Shown: positions 1 through 9,128 of the stretch, in pieces
Numbering within the stretch: the stretch's first letter is position 1
Layout of the letters: each line of letters begins with the position of its first letter
Source: Natronosalvus vescus
GTDB lineage: Archaea > Halobacteriota > Halobacteria > Halobacteriales > Natrialbaceae
Length of the DNA: 64,000 nucleotides
Assembly (NCBI RefSeq): GCF_023973145.1
Contig: NZ_CP099546.1
Location: forward strand, 744,001 to 808,000
Direction: 5' to 3'
Made by a program: the position numbers and the translations under genes
Notes under the pieces: generated by a model
Database searches by the model: none
What the model was told of the DNA's origin: nothing
Seen by the model: only the letters and a program-made list of their open reading frames with translations

Positions 1-458
1 ATCGGCTTCGCGACGGGGACTCGTTCGTCGACGGGCCGGCCGACGGTGCGGGTCTGCTCGAGCGTCCGCTACGGCCGCTGAACACGAACGTCGAACTGGC
101 CGACGCGCTCCTCGATCTGGCGGCCATCACGGGCGACGATCGATACGAGACGATCGCTCGCGAAACCCTCGAGGCGTTCGCCGGCGCGAGCGATCGGTTC
201 AACGTCCAGGTCGCCCGGTATGCGAGCGTGACGACGCGCGTGCTTGAGGGAACGCTAGTGATCCGCGTCGGATCGCCTGCCGGCTCCGATCTCCACCGGG
301 CGGCCTGCCGGATCGCCGATCACGAGAAAGTCGTCGTCCCAGACGCTTCCGACGTCCAGGATGGCGAGGCGGTCGCCACTATGGGGGATCGATCGACCGC
401 ACCTGTGACAACGCCCGCCGAGTTGAGCGAGCAGCTTGCAACGTTGCTGTCGGCGTAA
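1..458 (+). CDS. DUF255 thioredoxin-domain protein (YyaL/SPATA20-like), C-terminal fragment
   Basis: The reading frame is open from the left edge (first full codon at 3) to a TAA at 456-458, about 151 residues, so the 5' part lies outside the window. The piece contains the alpha/alpha-toroid-like stretch LNTNVELADALLDLAAITGD and ends in a small alpha/beta tail, which fits the C-terminal end of the long DUF255 family (N-terminal thioredoxin-like domain plus a six-hairpin domain). The cellular role of this family is poorly defined. Only the tail is visible, so the thioredoxin motif cannot be checked. No other gene lies between it and the next promoter. Confidence 0.7.
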   Translation, partial: RLRDGDSFVDGPADGAGLLERPLRPLNTNVELADALLDLAAITGDDRYETIARETLEAFAGASDRFNVQVARYASVTTRVLEGTLVIRVGSPAGSDLHRAACRIADHEKVVVPDASDVQDGEAVATMGDRSTAPVTTPAELSEQLATLLSA

Positions 459-505
459 TCTGGGCGCCTCGAGGGAACTCGCCGAGCGATCAAACTACCC
501 AAGCG

Positions 506-511
506 TTTATA
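506..511 (+). promoter_or_regulatory. TATA box of the TrmB-type regulator gene
   Basis: TTTATA lies 25 bases before the ATG at 536. This spacing puts the transcription start at or within a few bases of the ATG, as in leaderless haloarchaeal mRNAs, and it argues against the upstream in-frame GTG at 515. Confidence 0.55.
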
Positions 512-535
512 CTTGTGGATTACCGTGGTAGGGAT

Positions 536-1339
536 ATGGCCACGTTACGGGATCTCGGACTCTCTGAGTACGAAGCACGGGCGTACCGGGCACTGCTCAA
601 CACCGGCCCCACAACCGCAAAAGAGTTGTCCCGCGCGAGCGACGTCCCGATGGGGCGCATTTACGACGTGCTCAACAGCATCGAACAGTACAATCTGGTG
701 CGTAGTCAGACCGCCAGCCGACCCAAAAAGTACGTCGCCGTCGAGCCCGCGACGGCGCTCGACCGGCTGCTGGACGACAAAAAACGCGAACTCGAGGAGA
801 AAGCAGATCAGTACGAGTCCATCGTCGACGACCTGGCTGCGGAACTCGACGCGGCCGAGCCGGTCGAAGAGCAGTTCTGGACGGCCGCCGTCGGCCCCGA
901 TGAGACGATCGACCTGTTGCTCGAGCGCCTCGCTGCCGCCGACCGGAACATCGTGATGGTGGCGGCCGACCCCTCGCCGCAGATCGACATCCGAACGGTC
1001 GGCGACGACGTGCTGGCGACGCTCGAGGCGGCGCTCGACCGCGGCGTGTCGGTGAACGTCCTTATGAGCCGCAGTCTGGTGAATGCACTCTCGCCGAGGG
1101 TGGGCCGGCGCTATCAGGAAGCGTTGCAGGAACGATCGGATTTCGACGTGCGGACGAACGACGACGTGACCGGCTCGTTCAACGTGATCGACGACGTCGA
1201 GGTCGTCATCCAGGTACCGAACCCGCTGGGATCGGGCGAGGCCTTCGGGATGATCGATCTGAAGGATCCGGAGTTCGCCGCGGACGTCCACGAGGAGTTT
1301 TTACCGCGGTGGGAAGCGGCGACGCCGTTGACGTTTTGA
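536..1339 (+). CDS. TrmB-family transcriptional regulator
   Basis: A 267-residue protein with an N-terminal winged helix-turn-helix (about residues 6-70, LGLSEYEARAYRALL then the recognition helix ending in RIYDVLNSIEQ), a charged helix or coiled coil (about 73-105) and a C-terminal alpha/beta domain resembling the phospholipase-D-like effector region of TrmB proteins. TrmB regulators bind sugars or other metabolites and act as repressors or activators in the cytoplasm. The start was set at the ATG at 536 because a TATA box lies 25 bases upstream; an in-frame GTG at 515 would add seven residues. No metabolic operon follows directly, so the regulon cannot be guessed from context. Confidence 0.85.
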   Translation: MATLRDLGLSEYEARAYRALLNTGPTTAKELSRASDVPMGRIYDVLNSIEQYNLVRSQTASRPKKYVAVEPATALDRLLDDKKRELEEKADQYESIVDDLAAELDAAEPVEEQFWTAAVGPDETIDLLLERLAAADRNIVMVAADPSPQIDIRTVGDDVLATLEAALDRGVSVNVLMSRSLVNALSPRVGRRYQEALQERSDFDVRTNDDVTGSFNVIDDVEVVIQVPNPLGSGEAFGMIDLKDPEFAADVHEEFLPRWEAATPLTF

Positions 1340-1498
1340 CCGTCGTGGACGGCTCGCTCCGGATTCTTCTCTCAGTATTTCCCGTCTCGCTCTGTATGCC
1401 TTTCCCGGTCTCACTCGAGTCCGCAGATCGATGTCTCTCGAGTAGTGGCGTTCTCGGCGACGCAGAAGGGCGGTCAAATGAACGCGTGGGTAAAAGCG

Positions 1499-1852
1499 CT
1501 ACTCGCCCTGTTCGGCGAGTTTCAGGTACGGGTCGATCACGTGTCGGTCGATCGCAAGCGAGACGAGTTCGGTTTCCTCGTCGTATCGAACGAGGCCGAA
1601 ATCACACAGGTACGGCAGGTGCCGGTGATGTAAATCGACGAGGATGCGCTGGTACCAGTCGAAGGACGGGGTGTCCTCTTTCAGGGCGATGTATTCGCCG
1701 AGATCGCCGATGTGGATTGCCGCCGGCTTCTGTGCGAGATACGAGAGCGTAAACTGGCGTCGTTCCTCCGCAAAGGCCCCGAACAGGTGGGTGGGGGTGA
1801 TCTCGACGGTCGCAGGTGCTGTGTTCTGCGGATGCTTGGTTTGTGGCTTCAT
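1499..1852 (-). CDS. DUF7344 domain protein (haloarchaeal winged-helix-like)
   Basis: A 117-residue protein with the pattern of the haloarchaeal DUF7344 family: an N-terminal helix with RRQFTLSYLAQ, a middle region and LHHRHLPYLCDFGLVRYDEE near the C-terminus. This layout (helix bundle, then LHHxHLPxLxxxGLVxY) is that of a winged HTH and suggests a small DNA-binding or phosphorelay-associated regulator, but no function is established for this member. It stands alone on the minus strand between two plus-strand genes. A second, divergent family member lies at 12939-13358. Confidence 0.75.
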   Translation of the reverse strand: MKPQTKHPQNTAPATVEITPTHLFGAFAEERRQFTLSYLAQKPAAIHIGDLGEYIALKEDTPSFDWYQRILVDLHHRHLPYLCDFGLVRYDEETELVSLAIDRHVIDPYLKLAEQGE

Positions 1853-1999
1853 AGTGGCTCTGTACCGTACCTACGCTCTCGCACCGACCAGTCTCGTCGC
1901 CAACTTCAGCAGAGTACGTATCGAGGTGTCGCGCGCATCCACATAACCTTTGTTGTGTGGGTCATATCTAGAAAGAAAATGGTTCAGGGACGTTACCGG

Positions 2000-2215
2000 T
2001 CATTCCTCGAGGAATTCCGGTTTGTAGGCCGATTCGTCGTCGGTCTCTATTTTTTCGATCGTCACCGTCCAGGCGGGGGCGGCAGAAACGGGAGATGTGA
2101 GCTGCCACTCGCCTTCGACAATTGTACCGCTGCCGAATGCGGTCGCGATAAGCTCCGTCAGCTCGTGTTCGAAACGCTCGATGGCGCTAGTATCGGGGGA
2201 GGGTTGTTGGGTCAT
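2000..2215 (-). CDS. Small acidic hypothetical protein
   Basis: A 71-residue acidic protein starting at ATG 2215 (MTQQPSPDTS); an upstream in-frame start at 2245 would add ten residues that look less protein-like. It has a helix (about residues 8-27, IERFEHELTELIATAFGSG) followed by predicted beta strands with WQLTSP and WTVTIEKIE, so a compact alpha-beta fold is likely. It is not recognised as a known family; HalOD1 was considered but the typical proline and acidic signature is missing. Codon use and acidity match neighbouring genes, which supports coding. Confidence 0.5.
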   Translation of the reverse strand: MTQQPSPDTSAIERFEHELTELIATAFGSGTIVEGEWQLTSPVSAAPAWTVTIEKIETDDESAYKPEFLEE

Positions 2216-2418
2216 GATACGGCGAGCACCGACCGATATGCTCACCCCGTTTCAGGTACGGCGCGGAGATAACGTTGTCTCCTCGAGAATCACCGACGGG
2301 ACTGTCCCGTTCCGGCCGGTTACACGTCTTTGACAGGCCCAGCCGTCGGTGGACACTGGATCGGAGCTCGCCGTACGGATCAACAACGCTTAGCATCCAT
2401 GCGCCTCTCGTCGTAGGT

Positions 2419-3651
2419 ATGACCAACGCCGAAACCCTCGCCGACCGCGTCCGGTCGGGGGAGTTGCGACTGCACGAACTCGAGGAACACGCCGACCACG
2501 ACACCGCCGCGGCGGCCCGTCGGCACCTGCTCGAGACCGACACCGGCGTCGATCTCGAGACGGTCGGCGACTACGCCTTCGACGCCGAAGTGGCCGACTC
2601 GGCCATCGAGAACATGATCGGCGCGGCCCAGGTACCGATGGGCGTCGTCGGCCCGGTGACCGTTAACGGCGGGGCCGCGAGCGGGCAGTATCACCTCCCC
2701 CTGGCGACGACCGAAGGAGCCCTGCTGGCCTCCGTCAACCGGGGGCTGTCGGTGATCGAATCGGCCGGCGGTGCGAGCGCCCGCGTGACGAAAAACGGGA
2801 TGACTCGAGCCCCCGTCTTCCGGGTCGACGGCGTCGTCGAAGCCGCCGAAACCGTCGAGTGGGTGGGCGAGAACCTCGAGGCCCTGCGCGAGGCCGCGGA
2901 GTCGACGACGAGCCACGGGAAGTTGCTCGACGTCGAACCGTACGTCGTCGGCGATTCGGTCTTTCTGCGGTTCGCCTACGACACGAAGGACGCGATGGGG
3001 ATGAACATGGCCACGATCGCTACCGGCGAAGCGTGTGCGGTCGTCGAGGAGCACACGCCCGCCTCGCTGGTCGCCCTCTCGGGCAACCTCTGTTCGGACA
3101 AGAAACCGGCGGCGATCAACGCCGTCGAGGGTCGGGGCCGATCGGTCACCGCCGACGTCGTCATCCCCGGCGAGGTCGTCGAAGAGCGCCTCCACACCAC
3201 CGCCGACGCCATCGCGGAGGCCAACACCCGGAAGAACCTCATAGGAAGCGCCAAGGCGGGCAGCCTGGGGTTCAACGCCCACGCGGCCAACGTCATCGGC
3301 GCGGCCTTCCTCGCGACGGGGCAGGACGAAGCCCAGGTCGTGGAGGGGGCGAACACGATCACGACGATGGACGCCCGGCCGAACGACGGGGACGAGGGGT
3401 CGGCCGACCTCTACGCCTCCGTCTCCCTCGCCTCCCTCGAGGTCGGTACCGTCGGCGGCGGCACGAAACTCCCGACCCAGTCCGAGGCGCTCGAGATTCT
3501 GGGCCTGCGCGGCGGGGGCGACCCCGCCGGCAGCAACGCCGACGCCCTCGCGGAGGTGTTCGCGGTGGGCGCGCTCGCGGGCGAACTCTCCCTGCTGGCG
3601 GCGCTGGCCTCGCGCCATCTCGCGAGTGCGCACGCGGATCTGGGCCGGTAG
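2419..3651 (+). CDS. hmgA: 3-hydroxy-3-methylglutaryl-CoA reductase (NADPH), class I
   Basis: A 410-residue enzyme, close to the usual haloarchaeal length. It reduces HMG-CoA to mevalonate with two NADPH, the committed step to the isoprenoid chains of archaeal ether lipids, carotenoids and quinones. Visible motifs are ENMIGAAQVPMGVVGP (residues 64-79), the catalytic glutamate in TTEGAL (E99), DAMGMN for nucleotide binding, the catalytic lysine in SDKKPAAIN and GTVGGGTKLPTQ. No membrane anchor is present, as expected for the soluble archaeal form. The start at 2419 (MTNAETLADRV) was chosen over a longer open frame from 2275 because homologues begin here. It stands alone, with no mevalonate genes adjacent. 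Confidence 0.97.
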   Translation: MTNAETLADRVRSGELRLHELEEHADHDTAAAARRHLLETDTGVDLETVGDYAFDAEVADSAIENMIGAAQVPMGVVGPVTVNGGAASGQYHLPLATTEGALLASVNRGLSVIESAGGASARVTKNGMTRAPVFRVDGVVEAAETVEWVGENLEALREAAESTTSHGKLLDVEPYVVGDSVFLRFAYDTKDAMGMNMATIATGEACAVVEEHTPASLVALSGNLCSDKKPAAINAVEGRGRSVTADVVIPGEVVEERLHTTADAIAEANTRKNLIGSAKAGSLGFNAHAANVIGAAFLATGQDEAQVVEGANTITTMDARPNDGDEGSADLYASVSLASLEVGTVGGGTKLPTQSEALEILGLRGGGDPAGSNADALAEVFAVGALAGELSLLAALASRHLASAHADLGR

Positions 3652-3742
3652 TTCGAGCGAATCGGTACTCGAGCACGATCCACGTCCGCCATCGCCGCGA
3701 ACGAAATACTGACGTGACAGTCACGAAAACGTACACGCAACT

Positions 3743-4018
3743 ATGCCGTCCCTTCGCTCGGTGCTGTCGTCGCTGTTGATCATCGTCGCCGGAATCGTCG
3801 TCATGGTCGTCCTCTCGACCGTCGTCTTCTTCGTGACGATTTTCGTCGTCTCGACGGGCTCGAGCCTGGCCGGTTACGACCCGAGCGCCGACTTCGTCGT
3901 CCTCTCCTCGGCACTGATCGTCGTCGCCGTCATCCTCACCGGCGGATTCACGCCACGGCTGTCGGGCTCGAGCGAGCCAGAAGAAGAGACCACGTTCGAC
4001 GACCGAACGTTTCGGTGA
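3743..4018 (+). CDS. Small two-helix membrane protein
   Basis: A 91-residue protein with two strongly hydrophobic segments, about residues 8-38 and 51-68, separated by a short polar loop (STGSSLAGYDPSAD), and an acidic C-terminal tail (EPEEETTFDD). It is probably an integral membrane protein with two passes. No family is recognised. It lies 91 bases downstream of hmgA in the same direction, but there is no evidence for a functional tie. Confidence 0.6.
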   Translation: MPSLRSVLSSLLIIVAGIVVMVVLSTVVFFVTIFVVSTGSSLAGYDPSADFVVLSSALIVVAVILTGGFTPRLSGSSEPEEETTFDDRTFR

Positions 4019-4216
4019 GCACCCGCGGGACGTGATCGTGCACTCGCTGCCGGCCGGGACGCCGCGGCGAGGACGTTCCGCGACGTAGTGTGGGTACTCG
4101 AATGGCTGAACCGAGTTCGAGTATCTGAATACCGTTGAATGTCGGTCAACACACAGGGATCCCCCGTAGACCACGACTCGAGCAGCGGACTCGAATCAGT
4201 CGAACACCCAGGAACC

Positions 4217-5620
4217 CTACTTATAGGCCTCGAACTCCTTCCCGAAGAGGAGGAAGTACGCCGTCCCGAGGAGGCCGATGACCGTGGCGATGGAGAACGC
4301 CAGGACGGGATCGCCCGTGATGAGTTCCTCGCCCGTGAACGGGTTCGAGATGCCCTCCCAGAGAACGCCGCCGAGGGCGGCGCTGGGGATGACGATCAGG
4401 TTCCGGAGCAGGTAGTACGAGCCAGTGACGCGCCCGCCAGCGCCCATCTCGGCCGGGCCGACGATCAGCGCCTTGTGCGCTGGTAGCCCCGCAAAGCGCA
4501 GGCCGGAGAACGCGAACAGCAGCGCGAGCACGCCCGCAGTGGTGAGCGCGCCGATCCCGCCCTCGGGCACCGAGATCAGCATGATCGGGAAGACGGCGTA
4601 GACGAGAAAGCCCATCGCGACGATCGGTTTAAGCCCCACGCGTTCGGCGAGTTTGGCCGCTGGAATCATCACGAGCAGCGCGACGGCCATCTCGAGGCTC
4701 AACAGCAGGCCGAAAAACGCCGGCGGCGAGAGGGAATCGCCGACGAGCGGGAGCGCGACGGGGAGGGAGAGGCCGACCGCGAGGAAGTCGGTGACGACGA
4801 GGACGAAGAAGATGTAGACCATCCCGTTCGCGAAGCGGACGAGGGTGTCCCCGACGAGCAGCGGACGGAGTTCTGCGGGCATCTCGCGAAGATCCCGTTT
4901 GATCTGGGCGACCCCCTCGAACTCCTTGCCGAAGGAGTCTTCGCTCGAGTCGTACAGCTGGTGCTGGACGAGCGTGCCGAGGACACCGAAGACGATGGCG
5001 ACGACGAGGATGAGCTGGAAGGCGAGCACGACGTCGTCGGCGGCGCCGGTGAACGGCGCGAAGATGATGGCGGCGATCAGCGGGCCGACGAGGAAGGCGG
5101 TGCGCCGGAAGCTCTCGGTGCTCGCGAAGCCGGCAGCCAGCTGTGCCGGCGGGACGGCCTGTTTGACGATGGCGTAGGTCGCCCCGAGCCCGAACGATTT
5201 CCAGGCTTGAGCGAAGACGAGGCCAACGAAGATGGCGACGATCGAGAGCTCGACCGGACCGACCGCGATTCCCGAGAGGAGCGGGGCGGCGAGCCAGATG
5301 CCGAAGCCGACCGTCGCGAGAAAGCCGAACGCGGTGAGGGCATACCGCGAGCCGATGCGATCGGAGATCGCCCCGCCCGGATACGGGTAGACGGCGCTGA
5401 TTACGTTCCCGAACGTGCCGAAGAGGCCAACGGCGATGCCGGTCGCCCCCAGCGCTACCATGTACTCGGCCATGTAGCGATTGGTCATCTGGAAACCGAG
5501 ACTGAACGCGAACATCGCCAGCGAGAGGACGATAACGTCCCGCTCGAGCGCGAAAAATTGCCGCCAGGCGTCGAACGGGTCTGCCCCGTCCGTTTCGGTG
5601 GGCGACTCCTCGAGACTCAT
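4217..5620 (-). CDS. MFS transporter
   Basis: A 467-residue protein with about twelve hydrophobic segments and the internal pseudo-repeat of the major facilitator superfamily. The loop after helix 2 carries the MFS A-type motif around GAISDRIGSRYALTAFG, and a related motif AKLAERVGLKPIVAMG occurs in the second half. The substrate cannot be told from sequence. The start was set at ATG 5620 (MSLEESPTETD), because the upstream extension of 31 residues overlaps the intergenic region and has no family resemblance. It is divergent from the deacylase gene starting at 5781, with about 160 bases between them that can hold both promoters. Confidence 0.88.
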   Translation of the reverse strand: MSLEESPTETDGADPFDAWRQFFALERDVIVLSLAMFAFSLGFQMTNRYMAEYMVALGATGIAVGLFGTFGNVISAVYPYPGGAISDRIGSRYALTAFGFLATVGFGIWLAAPLLSGIAVGPVELSIVAIFVGLVFAQAWKSFGLGATYAIVKQAVPPAQLAAGFASTESFRRTAFLVGPLIAAIIFAPFTGAADDVVLAFQLILVVAIVFGVLGTLVQHQLYDSSEDSFGKEFEGVAQIKRDLREMPAELRPLLVGDTLVRFANGMVYIFFVLVVTDFLAVGLSLPVALPLVGDSLSPPAFFGLLLSLEMAVALLVMIPAAKLAERVGLKPIVAMGFLVYAVFPIMLISVPEGGIGALTTAGVLALLFAFSGLRFAGLPAHKALIVGPAEMGAGGRVTGSYYLLRNLIVIPSAALGGVLWEGISNPFTGEELITGDPVLAFSIATVIGLLGTAYFLLFGKEFEAYK

Positions 5621-5780
5621 GAGCGCTCGTTTCCGAGTCCAGTTCCAAGGGTGTTTCCGTCCCGGCGAGGCCCACGGCGGTGGATGCTCGATCGTCGGTA
5701 GTCGATTCCCCATCGAGGGCCACGCCCTCCCTCATCGAGAGACCGAACCAGTAAAGGCGGGGGGCTTCGTCGTGAGGCAC

Positions 5781-6755
5781 ATGACGACGACGCTCGGGAC
5801 GGCGAGCGCGTCACCCGGCGAGATCGACACGGGCAGACTCGAGGTCGGCGAAACTCGAGATGGGAGCCCGTTCAGTCTCCCGGTCGCCGTGGTCAACGGC
5901 GCCGAGCCGGGACAGACGCTCTACATGCAGGCGGCGAGCGACGGCGACGAGTTGAACGGCGTCGGCGTGCTCAACCACGTCGTTCCACAACTCGATCCGG
6001 CGGCACTGTCGGGGACGATTCTCCTCGTTGGAATCGTCAACTACCACGCCTTCCAGGTCGCCGAACACCGCAATCCGATCGACGACACGAAGATGAATCG
6101 AACCTACCCCGGCAACGAGTCGGGCACCTCGAGCGAACGGATCGCCCACGAGACGTTCCAGGTCGCCCGCCGGGCGGATCTGATCCTGGATCTCCACCAG
6201 GGATCGACCAGCCGGATGATCGACGAGGTACGTATCCGCTGTGGCAAACGCCACCGGCTCCACGATGCGTGTCTCGAACTCGCCCAGGCGTTCGGCGTCG
6301 AGTGTGGACACATCCTCGACCAGAAAGGGCCGGAGGGTCAGCTCGCTCGGGCGGCACCAGGCGAGGGAATCCCGACGGTCGACCCCGAACTCGGCGGCGC
6401 AGTCGGCTGGAACGAATCGAGCATCCGGAAGGGCGTCGCTGGCGTCTTCAACGTCCTTCGTCATTACGACTTCCTCGAGGGTGACGCCGAGTTCACCAGG
6501 CAGACGCGGGCAACCGGGTTCGAGCAGTACGGAGCGCCGGCGGGCGGCCTCGTCCGATTTGGCCCCGACCTCGGCGACCGCGTCACGGCCGGTGAGACGC
6601 TCTTCACGATCACGTCCCCCTTCGGGGAGCCAAAAGCGACCGTCACGGCCGACACCGACGGAATCTTCTGGCGCACACGACGACTACCGCAGGTGGCGAC
6701 CGGCGAGTACGTCTGCTCGGTCGGCACCGATATCGACACGATTACTCATGCCTAG
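5781..6755 (+). CDS. Succinylglutamate desuccinylase/aspartoacylase-family zinc deacylase
   Basis: A 324-residue protein of the M14-like AstE/ASPA family, which removes acyl groups from N-acyl amino acids and related amides. The family zinc site is normally H-x-x-E plus a distant H. Here the motif is AASDGDELNG (D54, E57), so aspartate replaces the first histidine; DLHQGS supplies H139. The substrate-binding motif is NRTYPG (106-111). The C-terminal beta-rich domain (about 245-324) is typical. It starts at ATG 5781. Its last 8 bases overlap the next gene, so translational coupling is likely. A second family member with the normal histidine lies at 20808-21803. Confidence 0.85.
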   Translation: MTTTLGTASASPGEIDTGRLEVGETRDGSPFSLPVAVVNGAEPGQTLYMQAASDGDELNGVGVLNHVVPQLDPAALSGTILLVGIVNYHAFQVAEHRNPIDDTKMNRTYPGNESGTSSERIAHETFQVARRADLILDLHQGSTSRMIDEVRIRCGKRHRLHDACLELAQAFGVECGHILDQKGPEGQLARAAPGEGIPTVDPELGGAVGWNESSIRKGVAGVFNVLRHYDFLEGDAEFTRQTRATGFEQYGAPAGGLVRFGPDLGDRVTAGETLFTITSPFGEPKATVTADTDGIFWRTRRLPQVATGEYVCSVGTDIDTITHA

Positions 6756-7851
6756 CGACCTCTACTGCCCTGACTGTGGAACCGAGTACGCGGCCGGCCC
6801 TGACGAACCCTGGCGATGTACCTGCGGACACGCCCTCGAGTTCGTCGCCCGCCCCCATCCCGAGGGGAACCCGCTCCCGCTGTCCCGACTCGACACCTCC
6901 GAAGGGCTGTGGACGTTCTTCGAGTTCCTCCCGATCGAAAAACACGTCACGTTCCACGAAGGGTTCACCCCGCTCGTGGATGCCCCCGAGTGGGACGCCC
7001 AGTTCAAACTCGAGTACGTCTTCCCGACGGGCTCGTTCAAGGATCGCGGGGCGACGACCACCCTGTCCCGAGCCGTGGAACTCGGCGTCGAGAAGGTGAT
7101 CGAGGACTCCTCAGGCAACGCCGGTGCGTCGATCGCCGCCTACGCGGCGAAGGCCGGGATCGAGGCGGACATCTACGTGCCTGCGGACGTCAAACAGTCG
7201 AAGTTGATGGCAATCCAGCGCGTCGGTGCCAGGCCAGTCCGGGTCGAGGGAAGCCGCGAGGACGTCACCGCCGCGTGTCTCGAGGCCGTCGGGGACGGCG
7301 AGGGCTGGTATGCATCCCACGCCTGGAATCCGGCGTTTTTTGCGGGGACGATGACGTTCGCGTTCGAAATCGCTGCCCAGCGCAACTGGACGGTACCCGA
7401 CGCTGTCGTCCTCCCAATCGGCCACGGGACGCTCTTTCTGGGCGCTTACCGCGGATTCAAGCTCCTCCTCGACGCCGGTATCGTCGACCGGATGCCCCGC
7501 TTGCTCGGTGGCCAGGCCGCCGGCTACGCCCCCATCGTCGCCGCGCTCGGCGGCGAGACGACCGATGCCGACGGCGAACGAACCGACATCGCCGACGGCA
7601 TTCAGATCGCCGAACCTGCTCGTGGCACCCAGATCCTCGAGGCCATCGAGGACACCGACGGCGACGCTATCGCCCTCGGGAGCAACGTGCTCGAGACGAC
7701 GCTCGACACCCTCCACCGGCACGGATACTACGTCGAACCGACGTGTGCGGCGGCTCCGGCGGCCCTTCGACGGTATCGGGAGGCCGGCGTCATCGACGAG
7801 GACGACGACGTCGTCGTCCCGCTCACGGGGAGCGGACTGAAGACGATGTAG
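6748..7851 (+). CDS. Threonine-synthase-like PLP-dependent enzyme
   Basis: A 367-residue fold-type II PLP enzyme. The N-terminus has a small zinc-ribbon-like motif (C7, C10, C24, C26). The PLP lysine is K98 in TGSFKDRGA and the phosphate or asparagine loop is SSGNAGAS (121-128). Such proteins are usually called threonine synthase (O-phosphohomoserine to threonine), but paralogues act on other amino acids. The start ATG 6748 lies inside the end of the deacylase gene (8-base overlap), suggesting the two products act together; a role on an amino acid released by the deacylase is inference. No hom or thrB gene is nearby, so a biosynthetic role in threonine formation is not supported by context. 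Confidence 0.85.
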   Translation: MPSDLYCPDCGTEYAAGPDEPWRCTCGHALEFVARPHPEGNPLPLSRLDTSEGLWTFFEFLPIEKHVTFHEGFTPLVDAPEWDAQFKLEYVFPTGSFKDRGATTTLSRAVELGVEKVIEDSSGNAGASIAAYAAKAGIEADIYVPADVKQSKLMAIQRVGARPVRVEGSREDVTAACLEAVGDGEGWYASHAWNPAFFAGTMTFAFEIAAQRNWTVPDAVVLPIGHGTLFLGAYRGFKLLLDAGIVDRMPRLLGGQAAGYAPIVAALGGETTDADGERTDIADGIQIAEPARGTQILEAIEDTDGDAIALGSNVLETTLDTLHRHGYYVEPTCAAAPAALRRYREAGVIDEDDDVVVPLTGSGLKTM

Positions 7852-7981
7852 TGATTGAGTGGCGACCTGATCGCTCTGCTGTGTCCCTCGAGCCGAGGCA
7901 CTCGATCGTCGTGTTCTGTCTCGGTCGAACAGGTGACAACCGAGAGTAATGTTTTTACAGGCACATATATTTGTGAATCAC

Positions 7982-8410
7982 ATGGGTGGACTACCGGGAC
8001 GCAAGGCCTCAATGCTGGCCGGTCTCGTCGCCGGCGTCTTGCTCTCCGGGAGCGTCGTCGCGTTCCACGTGTATCTTGCAGGCTTCGAACACAGCGACGG
8101 ACTCGTTGGGGGAATCGCGGCTCTCTGGGTGTTTGGCGGCGTCTTTCTGTTCGGGGCGCTACCGGGGTATCTCTCGGTGCGATATCGGCTGTTCTCACCG
8201 GCTGCCCTCGCGTCGGGCGTCTACGTGCTCGTCCTCTACGAGAGCGTCCCGCACGTACTCGACCGCGAGCAATCTGCCGGTGCGGGGCTGGTGACGACCC
8301 TCTTCGATCTGTTTCTCCTGTTCTGGTTCGTGCCGCTCGCCGGCGCACTCGTCGTCGGTGCTATCGAATACGCGATTCGCTATGACGACCCGCTGTCGTC
8401 GAAGGAGTGA
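7982..8410 (+). CDS. Hypothetical integral membrane protein (about four helices)
   Basis: A 142-residue hydrophobic protein with predicted membrane segments near residues 9-31, 41-60, 65-85 and 103-130 and an acidic tail. It is not recognised as a family with known function. An in-frame ATG at 7949 would add eleven residues; 7982 is preferred because the hydrophobic core begins soon after it, but an ATATATTT stretch between the two candidates (7964-7971) leaves the choice open. Confidence 0.6.
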   Translation: MGGLPGRKASMLAGLVAGVLLSGSVVAFHVYLAGFEHSDGLVGGIAALWVFGGVFLFGALPGYLSVRYRLFSPAALASGVYVLVLYESVPHVLDREQSAGAGLVTTLFDLFLLFWFVPLAGALVVGAIEYAIRYDDPLSSKE

Positions 8411-8536
8411 CCTGTCACGTGCATTCGTTCCCTCGGTATCAGCAACACAGGTGAACGGGTGTCGTACCGTCGTCGGTATCACCTCGAGTCTCGTTTTGGC
8501 TGCCTTCTCAGGCCGTGGGAATGATCAACTAACCTC

Positions 8537-8821
8537 ATGGTCGTGGGTAGCCAGCAACCACTGATGATGAAAACGGGGAGCCACCGATGGAATCGCGAGA
8601 CCGAGTCGGCCACGATTGGTGTCGTCAAAGCCGTTGCAGCCGCCACGGACGTCCAACCGGAGGCTATCGAACCGCTCTATGGCTCCGTCGACGGCGACGC
8701 GCTGAACAGCCTGCTTGAGCGGGGCGACGACGTCTGTGTGACCTTTCCGTACGCCGGGTTCGACGTCGAGGTGAGGGCGACCACGGTACAGTTGACGGCA
8801 CCCGCCGACGACGGTGGGTAG
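8537..8821 (+). CDS. HalOD1 output-domain protein
   Basis: A 94-residue protein with the haloarchaeal HalOD1 pattern: helix VVKAVAAATDVQPEAIEPLYGSVDGDALNSLL followed by strands VTFPYAGFDVEV. This domain is found alone or as the output module of haloarchaeal signalling proteins. The start is uncertain; the tandem ATGs at 8564 and 8567 are also possible and would remove nine or ten residues. It stands alone; the partner is unknown. Confidence 0.8.
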   Translation: MVVGSQQPLMMKTGSHRWNRETESATIGVVKAVAAATDVQPEAIEPLYGSVDGDALNSLLERGDDVCVTFPYAGFDVEVRATTVQLTAPADDGG

Positions 8822-8912
8822 CGACGAGACGGAAAGGAGGACTGAGCGATGACACGAGGATGAGGACTGAGCGACGATACGATTTTGAGGGTGGCACTCG
8901 AGTGTCCACATA

Positions 8913-9128
8913 ATGACTGATTCCGAGGACGACGCACGGGTACCCGTACAGTGTGACGTGTGTGAAACCCGGACGCGAGTCCCGCTGTCGGAGCTCGCCG
9001 AATCCATCGAGCGTCACAACGAGGACGTCCACGACGGCGAGCCGATCGCCGAAGTCGACCCCGACCTCAAGGAACAACTGGCCAACCTCGTGGTCGACGA
9101 CATGGGATTGCTCGAGGAGGATGCCTGA
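8913..9128 (+). CDS. Small protein with a C2H2-like zinc-finger pattern
   Basis: A 71-residue acidic protein. CDVCET near residue 14 and HNEDVH about 20 residues later together form a CxxC...HxxxxH arrangement that could bind one zinc ion; the rest is an acidic helix (DPDLKEQLANLVVDDMG). It is not recognised beyond being haloarchaea-like. Its end overlaps the start of the next gene by 8 bases, so the two are probably translated together. Confidence 0.6.
   Translation: MTDSEDDARVPVQCDVCETRTRVPLSELAESIERHNEDVHDGEPIAEVDPDLKEQLANLVVDDMGLLEEDA

Noticed and set aside
2000-2245. HalOD1 call for the small protein at 2000-2215
   Set aside because: Length is similar but the helix signature with PxxLPPLYxxIDPDAL is missing, unlike the clear HalOD1 protein at 8537-8821.
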